Notes: a model not told the origin generated them from the sequence alone. 40,178 nt of DNA from Halobacteriales archaeon (GCA_018609935.1 JAHENH010000145.1:1-40178); one strand, 5' to 3'; shown: positions 16,599 through 24,484, counted from the first letter of the stretch. Program-made: numbers and translations.

Positions 16599-17381
16599 AT
16601 GGGGAAAAGGTTTGTGTTTATAGTCTATAAAGTTATTATGAAGAAAATAGGTATCATACCAATCAAGGGACCTATAGCTAGTGGATCTTCTATGCTACCA
16701 TTTAGTATGGATTCTGTTGAGAGTATTGAAGAATCAATAAGAAAAGCTCAAAAAGATGGAATAGATGGTCTAATAGTTAGGATAGATTCTCCAGGTGGTT
16801 CTCCATATCCTAGTAAAAAAATATCTGAAAAAATACAAAATCTAGATTGTCCAGCTGTAGCACTAATAGAAGAAAAAGGATTATCCGGTGCCTATTGGAT
16901 TGCAAGTTCTTGTGACAAAATTATAGCAGATGAACTTAGTAAAGTAGGAGGTATTGGAGCAGCTGCAATACAGCCTGATTTTTCTCAGTTATTTGATAAG
17001 CTTGGTGTAAAAATGGATATGTCATCTACAGGAGAATATAAAGATCTTGGACTTCCAGGAACTGGAGAAAATGAGAGTGAAAAAAATGATTTGATGAAAG
17101 AGCAGATTAATGAAATAAATGAAATATTTAAAGAGAAAATCTCCGAAAATAGAGATATAGATCAAGAAAGAACAGATGAAGTATTTGAAGGTAAGCCGTA
17201 TTTAGGAAAAGAAGCCAAGGAAATAGGTCTTATTGACGAACTAGGAGGGCAGGATAAAGCAATTGAAGTTTTATCTAAAAACTGGGAAAATGAAGAAATA
17301 GAAGTTATAGATTATGAAAATAAAATTAGAAAAGAAAAAGAAGGGTTTCTTGGAGGCGCAGTAGAAAAATTCCTAAGATAA
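16599..17381 (+). CDS. sppA: SppA-like signal peptide peptidase (S49 family)
   Basis: Serine protease of the S49 (SppA/ClpP-like crotonase) fold with the Ser-Lys dyad: S96 in EKGLSGAYWIASSCDKI and K148 in STGEYKDLG, spaced as in archaeal SppA. LIVRIDSPGGSPYPSKKI (59-76) is the conserved substrate-groove segment, and PYLGKEAKEIGLIDELGG follows near residues 205-222. The family cleaves leftover signal peptides or membrane-protein fragments. No clear N-terminal membrane anchor is seen, unlike many homologues, so it may be soluble or use its C-terminal LGGAVEKFLR helix. The ATG at 16638 (Met14) is a good alternative start, since the TATA-like TATAAT at 16581 lies too close to 16599. Confidence 0.85.
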   Translation: MGKRFVFIVYKVIMKKIGIIPIKGPIASGSSMLPFSMDSVESIEESIRKAQKDGIDGLIVRIDSPGGSPYPSKKISEKIQNLDCPAVALIEEKGLSGAYWIASSCDKIIADELSKVGGIGAAAIQPDFSQLFDKLGVKMDMSSTGEYKDLGLPGTGENESEKNDLMKEQINEINEIFKEKISENRDIDQERTDEVFEGKPYLGKEAKEIGLIDELGGQDKAIEVLSKNWENEEIEVIDYENKIRKEKEGFLGGAVEKFLR

Positions 17382-17530
17382 AAATATTTTGTATTAATTT
17401 AAGTTTTAAATATATAATTATTTTGTTGGTCAAGTAATTATTTTAAGTATACATTTTTTATTTAATATAGTATTATATTTTTAAAAATTATAGTGATATT
17501 CTATAAAAATAATCATCTAATTAACCAAGA

Positions 17531-17540
17531 TATTTAAATA
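17531..17540 (+). promoter_or_regulatory. TATA box of the 56-aa zinc-ribbon gene
   Basis: TATTTAAATA, a consensus-like archaeal TATA element about 30 bases before the ATG at 17567. It supports a leaderless transcript for this small gene. Confidence 0.5.
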
Positions 17541-17566
17541 TCTTGAGTTTGTAAAATAATTTCGTA

Positions 17567-17737
17567 ATGTCGATAATAACGTGTCCAAGCTGTAGTATGG
17601 AAATAGTGTTGCCTACAAGCTATGATGACTATAAAGGAGAAATAAAATGTGAATCCTGTGAATCATTACTAAAAGTAGATATAGTTGACGGATCACCACA
17701 AAAAACTGAAATAAAAAGAAAAATGACATTAAAATAA
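17567..17737 (+). CDS. Zinc-ribbon microprotein, 56 aa
   Basis: Short gene translated by hand: ATG at 17567, TAA at 17735-17737. The protein begins MSIITCPSCSMEI and carries two CxxC knuckles, C6-C9 and C28-C31 (KCESCES), a classic zinc-ribbon layout. An acidic/basic tail ends in KRKMTLK. It has its own TATA box. Such single-ribbon proteins in haloarchaea are mostly uncharacterised; some influence biofilm or swarming in Haloferax. Partner and role are unknown here. The following 200 bases to 17939 hold only AT-rich promoter-like sequence. Confidence 0.75.
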   Translation: MSIITCPSCSMEIVLPTSYDDYKGEIKCESCESLLKVDIVDGSPQKTEIKRKMTLK

Positions 17738-17939
17738 TATCATTCCATCAGCTAATTCGACTTAGGTACAAAAAATTAGGTTATATAAAATTAAGAATAT
17801 AAAGATAACAGCTATATCAAAATATATTTACTAGTATTAAAGAGAGTATTTTATACATAAATATATGCAAATACATATATGATTTCTAGTTTGGGCAGTA
17901 ACCTTATGTTTCATGGTCTATATATTTAAGATAAATTAA

Positions 17940-18263
17940 ATGAAGACAGGAAAAGGATTTGGGATAACCGACCATGCAATATATAGATGGAGGGAAAGAG
18001 GAGATAGAAGTTATTCCATAAAAAAAGCAGTAGATGAAGCAGTTTCAGTAGGATTGCCAAAACATAGAGGGGGTGGCCTACTACATCCCCCAATAGAAGT
18101 AGTATTCGTTGTTAACGATAAATCAATAACAACTGTTTTAGAGATGAAGGATAATTTAACTATAAATAAAGAACACCTCAAGGTATGTGATGGGTGCGGA
18201 TATCATTATGACCCTTCTCAATCAGAAAATTGTCCTTGGTGTGTTGAGGTTATCGAATTTTAA
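17940..18263 (+). CDS. Uncharacterised protein: DUF4258-like domain plus C-terminal zinc knuckle
   Basis: 107 residues. The N-terminus GITDHAIYRWRERGD resembles the start of DUF4258-type small proteins (pattern THAxxRxxERG), which are related in shape to toxin-like RNases. The middle, PPIEVVFVVNDKSITTVLEM, reads as two beta strands. The last 25 residues, CDGCGYHYDPSQSENCPWC (residues 83-101), form a zinc knuckle of two CxxC pairs. The combination suggests a nucleic-acid or protein-binding factor; whether the N-domain is catalytic cannot be judged. I recognise no named family with certainty. It stands alone, convergent with the next gene. Confidence 0.65.
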   Translation: MKTGKGFGITDHAIYRWRERGDRSYSIKKAVDEAVSVGLPKHRGGGLLHPPIEVVFVVNDKSITTVLEMKDNLTINKEHLKVCDGCGYHYDPSQSENCPWCVEVIEF

Positions 18264-18279
18264 GAAATAAATTAATTGT

Positions 18280-18843
18280 TTATATGAATCCACGACCTAT
18301 TTTATCTTTATCTAATAGTTTTTCAAGTTCGGATTGAAGTTCTTTTTGCTCTTCTTGAAATGTTGAAGATAGGTCATTTATAGACTCTGGTCTTTGTCCT
18401 TGATTATATGTTAAAGGTCCAAAAGCAGGACTTTCTAATATCTTCATCATTTCAGTAAACAGTCCTTGTTCTTTTGTTTCTCCTTGGTTTCTATGTTTAG
18501 AAAAAGATTTTATTGTATCTTCTAGCTTCTCAGCTTTTTCTTTAGCTTCATCTTTACTTTTCAATGGCTTATGAACAGAAAAATGGCCAGAATCCATACT
18601 TTTTGGTAGGTTAGAATTGATTTCTTCATCTATATTCTTAGATAATTTACTTCCAACTCCTTTAACCTCAAATGGATTTTTAGCGTATATTTTAAACTGA
18701 AAAAGCCCTGTACTAGGATGTCCAAGATAAAAATCTTCTCCTATACCTTTTTCACGCTTTCCAGCTATAGCCTTCCATTTAGAAGAATCCACATCTTCTT
18801 CAACGATATCATTCAATAAATCTTGCCAATCACGTATTTTCAT
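18280..18843 (-). CDS. Conserved haloarchaeal-type hypothetical protein
   Basis: 187-residue soluble protein of unknown function. It reads like a haloarchaeal conserved hypothetical that I know only from pattern: an opening MKIRDWQDLLNDIVEED, then IGEDFYLGHPSTGLFQFKIY and AKNPFEVKGVGSKLSKNID, a helical middle, SPAFGPLTYNQGQRP near residue 140, and an acidic helical C-terminus. There is no signal peptide and no membrane helix. It is followed (upstream on the minus strand, 77 bases away) by another minus-strand acidic protein, possibly in the same transcript. Confidence 0.65.
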   Translation of the reverse strand: MKIRDWQDLLNDIVEEDVDSSKWKAIAGKREKGIGEDFYLGHPSTGLFQFKIYAKNPFEVKGVGSKLSKNIDEEINSNLPKSMDSGHFSVHKPLKSKDEAKEKAEKLEDTIKSFSKHRNQGETKEQGLFTEMMKILESPAFGPLTYNQGQRPESINDLSSTFQEEQKELQSELEKLLDKDKIGRGFI

Positions 18844-18920
18844 TATATTAAATTAAAACCGTAAACCCAATCAATATTTGGATTATATTAATTTTCTAAG
18901 ACCTATAATAGTTTTCCCTA

Positions 18921-19241
18921 TTAATCTCCATCATCTAAAGAAGATAAAAGCTTTTCAGCTTCTTCTTTTGATTCCTCTATCTTCTGTATAATATCAGCAT
19001 GTTCCCCTTTCAACAATTCTTCTTCATCCATTTTATTTAATTTATTCATTACTTGTTTATAAGAATCAATCCAGTTTTCTAGTATATACTGGAGTTCTTC
19101 TTCATCAACTAGTTTATATGACTCGATCATATTTTCATCCATAGCTACTACAGGATTATATCTATATAATGCTGTTAGAGTCGAACTTAGATTTTTTGGT
19201 GACAGATCCTCATCCTCAATAAAATCTTCTTCATCCATCAT
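18921..19241 (-). CDS. Hypothetical acidic, helical protein
   Basis: 106 residues, strongly acidic (opens MMDEEDFIEDEDLSPKN, ends LSSLDDGD) and almost entirely helical by composition. Heptad-like spacing in the second half (IIQKIEESKEEAEKLLSSL) hints at a coiled coil. No cysteine, no membrane helix, no known motif. I do not recognise the family. A haloarchaeal-type adaptor or regulator is possible, but nothing in the sequence shows it. Same strand and 77 bases from the preceding hypothetical gene. Confidence 0.6.
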   Translation of the reverse strand: MMDEEDFIEDEDLSPKNLSSTLTALYRYNPVVAMDENMIESYKLVDEEELQYILENWIDSYKQVMNKLNKMDEEELLKGEHADIIQKIEESKEEAEKLLSSLDDGD

Positions 19242-19361
19242 CTAGTATATAAGGTATCCTTTATCAATAATTTTATTTTAATTCTTAGTACAGCCTAGAT
19301 CTCATCTCAAAGAAACTAAAGGAAATAGATTAAAGAAAGAGAGTTTAGTTTTTTCAATAAT

Positions 19362-19530
19362 ATGATGATTGATGTACATAGAGCCACCTCATCCTTCATA
19401 GATTAGGGAAGTTGCCAGTAAACCTTGGTTGGTTTTTTAGATAGAGAGTAACTCCTTACGTGAACCAAGTCGTCAGTCCTGATTTTAAAGGACGAACTAA
19501 CATGTACCCACTTCTGACATAGGGATTTTT
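19362..19530 (+). ncRNA. Candidate structured RNA with a closing stem and three hairpin arms
   Basis: In a 557-base gap without genes, one segment is richer in G+C and folds by eye into a cloverleaf-like shape. A 6-bp closing stem (19374-19379 with 19502-19507) encloses three consecutive hairpins: 19392-19396 with 19405-19409 (5 bp including one wobble), 19424-19430 with 19463-19469 (7 bp, CTTGGTT/AACCAAG), and 19476-19480 with 19489-19493 (5 bp). ATGATGA (box C-like) stands just before the closing stem and CTGA (box D-like) just after it, then a T5 run at 19526-19530. It does not match RNase P RNA, SRP RNA or tRNA motifs that I know. Strand assigned from the T-run only. Confidence 0.35.
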
Positions 19531-19675
19531 AACTATAGAGATCATAGAAACTGTCCTGTTCACACCCATATATACTTATTTTTACCTACACCTTTTAAAA
19601 TATACAATTTAAGCAGCTCTAATAATTCCTCAACCTAAACCATAGAGGCCTTATTACTCCCTCCTTACAAACTTC

Positions 19676-19723
19676 ACACTAAGATAAATAAACATGATAG
19701 CAGACAAAAGTCTGACGTAGTGT
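19676..19723 (+). ncRNA. Second small structured element
   Basis: An outer 6-bp stem (ACACTA 19676-19681 with TAGTGT 19718-19723) encloses a 5-bp tetraloop hairpin (CAGAC 19701-19705, AAAA, GTCTG 19710-19714). One side has a long bulge ending ATGATAG and the other CTGACG, reminiscent of a kink-turn. It lies 75 bases before the start of a small membrane-protein gene and may be a leader element or independent RNA. Short repeats could arise by chance in such sequence. Confidence 0.25.
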
Positions 19724-19798
19724 TTAGTACCTCTATACATGTTTTTATAAAAAAAGTAACAAATAATATAGCTAATGATAAAAAATTAGAAGTAAAAT

Positions 19799-19957
19799 AT
19801 GAATAAAGATAATACTGGACATGCAGTTTTAGCTGAAGTTCTAATCATGTTTGCAGTAGGTGGAATAATAGGGAATGTATTAGGGTTTCAGGGAATTGTT
19901 ATAGGACTAATACTTGTAGGGTTTATAGGAGAGGTAACAGTTAGACGAATAATTTAA
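19799..19957 (+). CDS. Small membrane protein, 52 aa
   Basis: Hand-translated frame from ATG at 19799 to TAA at 19955-19957. After a short polar start (MNKDNTGHAV) it is almost wholly hydrophobic and Gly-rich: LAEVLIMFAVGGIIGNVLG and GIVIGLILVGFIGEVTV, two probable membrane helices, ending in Arg-Arg. This looks like a real short gene rather than chance. Function unknown. A TATA-like AATAATATA lies about 30 bases upstream. Confidence 0.6.
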   Translation: MNKDNTGHAVLAEVLIMFAVGGIIGNVLGFQGIVIGLILVGFIGEVTVRRII

Positions 19958-20165
19958 ACATCATATATTGTAGTATTACAATTGAGATCATACCTAAATT
20001 GAACTAACTCAAATATGTTTTATTCAGCTAACACTTTATTACTGAGTTCAAATTTTCTATCTTGTAATTAGAGAATTATATTTGAAAAAATAATTATATA
20101 TCCAGTCTCCATAAATTGATTAAATAAATACTAAATAGAACAACCTGAATAATAAGGAGATATAT

Positions 20166-21095
20166 ATGAAACTTGAGAATAAAAATATAGTGATTACAGG
20201 TGGTTGTGGATTTATAGGAAGCCACCTAGCAGAAAAGCTTACTATAAATAATCATGTGAAAGTTATAGATAATCTAAATTCAGGAAAAAAAGAGTATATA
20301 CCGGAAAAAGCCAAATTTGAAAATATAGATTTACTAGATAGAGACAAACTAAAAAAAGGATTAAATAAAGAAATAGACATAATATTTCATCTAGCTGCAA
20401 ATCCTGATATAAGAAAAGGAACAAAAAATATTCGTTTAGATCTCAAACAGAATACTATCGCTACAAATAATCTCCTAGAAATAATGAAAAAGTATAACAT
20501 AAAAAATATTGCTTTTACGTCTACTTCAACAGTATATGGAGAAAATGTACCTATACCTACTTCGGAATCATTCGGTCCTTTAAAGCCCATATCTTTATAT
20601 GGTGCCTCAAAGCTTGCATGTGAAGGGCTTTGTACTGCATTTGAAGGAACATTTGGATTTAGATCATGGATATTTAGGTTTGCAAATATAGTAGGAAGAA
20701 GATGCCACGGAATAATACCTGATTTTATAGAAAAACTACTTGAAAACCCAAATAAGTTGGAGATATTAGGAGATGGTAATCAGAAAAAGTCTTATCTTCA
20801 TATAGCAGATTGTATACAAGCAATAATAAGCATAGTAGAAAATGGTGAACAAACTATTTATAATATAGGAAGTGGGGATACTATTTCTGTAACAGAAATA
20901 GCAGAAATAGTAAGTAAAGAAATGGGTTTAAATCCAAGATTTGAATATACGGGAGGTAAAAGAGGTTGGAAAGGAGACGTTACTAAAATGCTTCTTTCTA
21001 TAGAAAAGATAAAATCAACAGGCTGGAATCCACAAAATAATAGTAAAGAATCTATACAAAAAGCTACACAAGAGATGCTTTTAAATAAAAACTAA
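20166..21095 (+). CDS. NAD-dependent epimerase/dehydratase (UDP-glucose 4-epimerase-like, extended SDR)
   Basis: 309-residue extended short-chain dehydrogenase acting on a nucleotide sugar. The Rossmann motif GGCGFIGSHLAE (residues 12-23) binds NAD. The catalytic set is Ser/Thr in AFTSTSTVYGE and Tyr-Lys in YGASKLACE. RFANIVGRR and GDGNQKKSYLHIADC are the usual UDP-sugar contacts. Similar to UDP-glucose 4-epimerases of archaeal surface-glycan pathways; a dehydratase or another epimerase specificity cannot be excluded. The start is supported by AAGGAG seven bases upstream, one of few non-operon Shine-Dalgarno sites here. It stands alone, with no glycosyltransferase nearby. Confidence 0.85.
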   Translation: MKLENKNIVITGGCGFIGSHLAEKLTINNHVKVIDNLNSGKKEYIPEKAKFENIDLLDRDKLKKGLNKEIDIIFHLAANPDIRKGTKNIRLDLKQNTIATNNLLEIMKKYNIKNIAFTSTSTVYGENVPIPTSESFGPLKPISLYGASKLACEGLCTAFEGTFGFRSWIFRFANIVGRRCHGIIPDFIEKLLENPNKLEILGDGNQKKSYLHIADCIQAIISIVENGEQTIYNIGSGDTISVTEIAEIVSKEMGLNPRFEYTGGKRGWKGDVTKMLLSIEKIKSTGWNPQNNSKESIQKATQEMLLNKN

Positions 21096-21242
21096 TACCT
21101 AAATAATAAAACATATAGTATGTAGGTAAAAATTATATATAATTTTCTTTCAATATGGATAGTATTATGTTAGAAATTTATTTTTTAGGTTTATAGAGAA
21201 ATAAAAAAATATAAGTAAAATTTTAAGGATTAGATTTATTAA

Positions 21243-21261
21243 ATATATATATATATATATA
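21243..21261. repeat. (AT)9 dinucleotide repeat
   Basis: Nineteen bases of alternating A and T in the 728-base gap after the epimerase. It could act as a promoter-like or melting site but is most likely simple sequence. Confidence 0.8.
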
Positions 21262-21390
21262 GAACATAGTATTAATATAAGTTCTACAAGCTTACTTATT
21301 TACAGCTATTATGTTTAAATTACCATCCATACCATAAGCTTCTTATGCTAAATCCACGGAAAAAGAAAAAAGCTATAATTATAATAGTTA

Positions 21391-21567
21391 ATGAATACAC
21401 AACAGATACTATATAGTTCTTTGCGCCAATACTTAGATAAATATGTAATTCAACATATAAAACCAGCTCCATCAACAAAAAACAAAATAGTAAGAAACCA
21501 ACTAAAATTAATTACATTACTTGAAAATGTAATGAATTATCCCAGTTATAAGAGCTATCAAAATTAA
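21391..21567 (+). CDS. Possible small protein, 58 aa, unrecognised
   Basis: An open frame bounded by a TAG just before its only ATG and a TAA at 21565-21567. The translation is protein-like (MNTQQILYSSLRQYLDKYVI, then HIKPAPSTKNK, then a helix NQLKLITLLENVMNY) and is basic and helical. A terminator-like hairpin with a T6 run follows 19 bases after the stop. An internal inverted repeat (21506-21518 with 21526-21538, one mismatch) lies inside the frame. It might be a whole small protein or the start of a decayed transposase or other gene; I recognise no family. The rest of the 728-base gap shows no other gene. Confidence 0.4.
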   Translation: MNTQQILYSSLRQYLDKYVIQHIKPAPSTKNKIVRNQLKLITLLENVMNYPSYKSYQN

Positions 21568-21586
21568 AATATAATCAACGATACTC

Positions 21587-21620
21587 TCAGGAGATCTAAT
21601 ATGGTCAGTCCTGATTTTTT
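21587..21620 (+). terminator. Hairpin plus T6 after the 58-aa frame
   Basis: TCAGGA (21587-21592) pairs with TCCTGA (21609-21614) across a 16-base loop, followed by TTTTTT at 21615-21620. The 15-base segment 21604-21618 is repeated exactly at 19472-19486 in the structured RNA candidate. Confidence 0.4.
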
Positions 21621-21823
21621 ACCATAAATAATTTTCTTATAAAAAAATATAAATCTATTTTATTTACACATTACTTATCTAAAAGAGAAATTAAAGGTAA
21701 TAGTAAATTACTCTAACTCATTTTGTATATGCTGATTTAAAAACACAACTTAATCCTTTATTTTCTTTAATATAGAACAGTTTCAACTAATATCTAGTTG
21801 GTATATAAACAAATTAAAATATA

Positions 21824-22303
21824 TTATTCTAATAATTTTTTAGTTTGTTTATGTCGCCACCTAAATAGTATATATAATACAGAATAAACAAAAGGGATGG
21901 TAATTTTATTAAGTTTATTATTGAATAGTTTAAATTCTATATGATCAGATATTAACGTTCTATCTTTAGCTTTAGTGAATTTATGTGTATGTATCCACTT
22001 CTTAAATGGTCCATCTTCCATTTTATCTTTAAAAAAAGCTGTATTATTTTTTCTTTTTCTTTCTAATATAATGGAAGTCCAGTTCTGTTTGAAACCAATA
22101 TCAAAAGGTTTTATAGATAATTTTAGCTTAGAATCTTCTTTTAGAATTTCTATATTATTACTATTTTCTGGACCAACTATAGACTCTACACAAAGATTCA
22201 TCCAATTAGGTGTAATAGCTTTAAGGCCTTCAATTGTAGAATAAAATTCCCATACTCTGGGGAAGGGGACATTGATAAATATATCACGATTAAAATTAGC
22301 CAT
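21824..22303 (-). CDS. SRPBCC family protein
   Basis: 159-residue START-like SRPBCC protein, a hydrophobic-ligand cavity fold. Marks are the opening FNRDIFINVPFPRVWEFYSTIEG (strand, then helix), GFKQNWTSIILERKRKN in the central strands, and GPFKKWIHTHKFTKAKDRTLISD leading into the last strand. The long C-terminal helix ends in RWRHKQTKKLLE. Similar haloarchaeal proteins are annotated as cyclase/dehydrase-like or cell-division inhibitor-like; the ligand is unknown. It is divergent from nif3, with a 111-base shared promoter region. Confidence 0.75.
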   Translation of the reverse strand: MANFNRDIFINVPFPRVWEFYSTIEGLKAITPNWMNLCVESIVGPENSNNIEILKEDSKLKLSIKPFDIGFKQNWTSIILERKRKNNTAFFKDKMEDGPFKKWIHTHKFTKAKDRTLISDHIEFKLFNNKLNKITIPFVYSVLYILFRWRHKQTKKLLE

Positions 22304-22414
22304 ATAAAAAGATAAAATATAAACCTGAAAAACCTTTTCTACAAAACCTCAAAAGAAATATTATTTTCGTTGAAATACAGTATTCTAATTCTATTCAATC
22401 TATAATACTATAGT

Positions 22415-23194
22415 ATGGGAGATAAGATGAAATGTTCAGATATTTGTGAAAGATTAAATAGAATTTTAGATGTTGAAGAATATAGAGATATTGATAATAG
22501 TAAAAATGGTCTTCAAGTAGGTAGATTTAATAAAGATATAAAAAAGATAGCTTTTGCAGTAGATGCTGCTTTAGCTACAATAAATAAATCTATAGAAAAA
22601 AAAGCAGATTTTCTTATTACTCATCATGGAATATCTTGGGGAGGTATAGATAGAGTGACAGGATATAAGTATGATAGGATAGCTTCACTAATAAACGGGG
22701 ATATAGGATTATATACAGCTCATCTCCCATTAGATGGGCATATGAAAATAGGAAATGCAGCAGGTATATCTGAAATATTAGAGCTTGAGAATAGAAAATT
22801 ATTTGGACAAATAGGAAACAAATACATAGGACAGGAAGGTAAACTTAAAAGCAAAAGTAACTTAAAAAAATTGATTAATAAACTAAATAATTCTATAGAT
22901 ACTCCGAAAAATAATATTAAAGTATTAGATTTTGGACCAGAAAAAGTAGAGGATATAGCTATAGTTACTGGTAGTGGAGCAGATTGGTTAGATGAAGCTG
23001 TAGAAAAAAATATAGACCTTTTTATAACAGGTGAAGGTAAACAAAAAATCTATCATGAATCAAGAGAACAAAATATAAATGTGTTACTAGCAGGACATTA
23101 TGCTACAGAAATATTTGGGGTAAAATCTTTACAGAAAAAAATTAGTAATTGGGGACTAAAAACAATCTTTATTGACCATCCTACAGGGATATAA
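22415..23194 (+). CDS. Nif3-like dinuclear metal centre protein
   Basis: 259-residue member of the Nif3/YbgI family, toroidal hexamers with a two-metal site and uncertain enzymatic role (often mislabelled GTP cyclohydrolase I type 2). The metal ligands are visible: H70 and H71 in LITHHGISWGG, H103 and D107 in AHLPLDGH, and H228 and E232 in LAGHYATEIFG. The N-terminal NSKNGLQVG is also typical. Single gene. A second ATG 12 bases downstream (Met5) is possible. Confidence 0.9.
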   Translation: MGDKMKCSDICERLNRILDVEEYRDIDNSKNGLQVGRFNKDIKKIAFAVDAALATINKSIEKKADFLITHHGISWGGIDRVTGYKYDRIASLINGDIGLYTAHLPLDGHMKIGNAAGISEILELENRKLFGQIGNKYIGQEGKLKSKSNLKKLINKLNNSIDTPKNNIKVLDFGPEKVEDIAIVTGSGADWLDEAVEKNIDLFITGEGKQKIYHESREQNINVLLAGHYATEIFGVKSLQKKISNWGLKTIFIDHPTGI

Positions 23195-23247
23195 ACTTTA
23201 ACATATTTATACCTCTAATATCTCCAAATACTTAATTTAAATTCTAT

Positions 23248-23268
23248 TTTGGTTAAGGGGAAGCCAAA
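23248..23268 (+). terminator. Hairpin after the Nif3 gene
   Basis: A 7-bp stem with one wobble pair (TTTGGTT 23248-23254 with AGCCAAA 23262-23268) closing a 7-base loop between convergent nif3 and msrA. No strong T-run follows, so termination is only likely. Confidence 0.35.
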
Positions 23269-23327
23269 TCTGAATATCTTGATAAATATAGTTTTAGGAT
23301 TTTGATTACTTAGGCTGTATTTCTATA

Positions 23328-23849
23328 TTAGTTTATTTTTTGTTTAAATTCTTTCTTCAATTTTTTAATTTTAGGGTCTATTCTAAATTTACAATAAGTT
23401 GCACTTGGATTTTTTTCATAATAGTCCTGATGATATTCTTCCGCTATATAAAATTTTTCTAGCTTTTCAATTTGGGTTACTATTTTATCCTCTATTTTAT
23501 TTTCTAATTTATCTATATATTTTTTAGCGACATCTCTTTGTTTCTGATTATGATAGAAGATTACTGATCTATATTGGGTTCCTATGTCCGGACCTTCTCT
23601 ATTAAGGGTTGTTGGATTATGGATGCTGAAAAAAATTTCTAATAATTCTTCATACGTTATTATGTCTGGATTATATTTTATTTGTACTGCCTCTGCATGA
23701 CCTGTATTTTGATTACATACCTCATCATATGTAGGGTTTTTAGTAGTTCCCCCACAATAACCAGAAAGCACCGATGTTACACCTTTTATTTTTTTAAATA
23801 CACCCTCAACACACCAAAAACATCCACCAGCAAATGTTGCTTCTTCCAT
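23328..23849 (-). CDS. msrA: Peptide-methionine (S)-S-oxide reductase MsrA
   Basis: Repairs oxidised methionine, the S epimer of the sulfoxide, in the cytoplasm. Length 173. The catalytic motif GGCFWCVEGVF begins at residue 8, with the nucleophile C10 and a second Cys at C13. SGYCGGTTKNPTYDEVCNQNTGHAEAVQ, here given in shortened form as SGYCGG and NTGHAEAVQ, holds the substrate-site residues, followed by HNPTTLNREGPDIGTQYRS. A late Cys in SATYCKF may help recycle the enzyme. The partner MsrB is encoded 71 bases upstream on the same strand, so the two may be coexpressed. Confidence 0.95.
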   Translation of the reverse strand: MEEATFAGGCFWCVEGVFKKIKGVTSVLSGYCGGTTKNPTYDEVCNQNTGHAEAVQIKYNPDIITYEELLEIFFSIHNPTTLNREGPDIGTQYRSVIFYHNQKQRDVAKKYIDKLENKIEDKIVTQIEKLEKFYIAEEYHQDYYEKNPSATYCKFRIDPKIKKLKKEFKQKIN

Positions 23850-23920
23850 TATTTTTATTTAAAATCTTAAAATCTATAACTTCTTCTAAGGATTTTAATA
23901 TAATATTTAATGTTTAATTT

Positions 23921-24337
23921 CTATTTTCGTTTTTCTTCAAAGTCGATAGCTATCGAGTTTATACAATATCTTTTTCCAGTTGGATCCGGGCCATCTTCGA
24001 ATACATGGCCTAAATGGCCTTTACATTTAGAGCAAACTACTTCAGTTCTAACCATTCCGTGACTAGTATCTTTTCTAAATTTTATGTTTGCTTCGTCTAG
24101 TACATCCCAGAAACTAGGCCATCCAGTTCTAGATTTAAATTTCTGATCTGATGAAAAAAGTTTTTGATTACATCCAACACATCTGTAAATACCATCATCT
24201 TTTTTATCTATATATTCACCACTAAACTTTGGCTCTGTGGCTTTTTCTCTTAATATCTTATATTCTTCTTCTGTTAGCTTTTCTCCCCATTCCTTATCAG
24301 TTTTAGGAAGGGTTCTTTCATCTTTTTCTTTTGACAT
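23921..24337 (-). CDS. msrB: Peptide-methionine (R)-S-oxide reductase MsrB
   Basis: Reduces the R epimer of methionine sulfoxide, complementing MsrA next door. The zinc site has two CxxC pairs, YRCVGCNQ and CSKCKGHLGHVF, and the catalytic Cys lies in KRYCINSIAIDF close to the C-terminus. SRTGWPSFW is the substrate motif. The frame opens at an ATG at 24373, but that lies upstream of the TATA box at 24354-24363. The ATG at 24337 (MSKEKDERTL) is 20-25 bases after the box and gives the normal MsrB N-terminus, so I chose it (138 residues). Confidence 0.93.
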   Translation of the reverse strand: MSKEKDERTLPKTDKEWGEKLTEEEYKILREKATEPKFSGEYIDKKDDGIYRCVGCNQKLFSSDQKFKSRTGWPSFWDVLDEANIKFRKDTSHGMVRTEVVCSKCKGHLGHVFEDGPDPTGKRYCINSIAIDFEEKRK

Positions 24338-24353
24338 ATAGATAATAAAGCTT

Positions 24354-24363
24354 CTATATAAAA
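24354..24363 (-). promoter_or_regulatory. TATA box of msrB
   Basis: TTTATATAGA on the minus strand, about 22 bases before the ATG at 24337. It rules out the longer start at 24373. Confidence 0.45.
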
Positions 24364-24484
24364 AAACCCTCATCGATAAAATAGTTAATTAAATTTGGTC
24401 TTTTCTTTCACAAATTAATTCAATAAAAATATAATAAGAAAGGAATAAGTATTCGGAAAACTGAATCGAAGATAGTGATAGGTC

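Noticed and set aside
19362..19517. Box C/D guide RNA reading of ATGATGA ... CTGA
   Set aside because: The boxes are about 150 bases apart, much too far for an archaeal C/D sRNA, and no D'/C' pair was found; the multi-hairpin reading is preferred.
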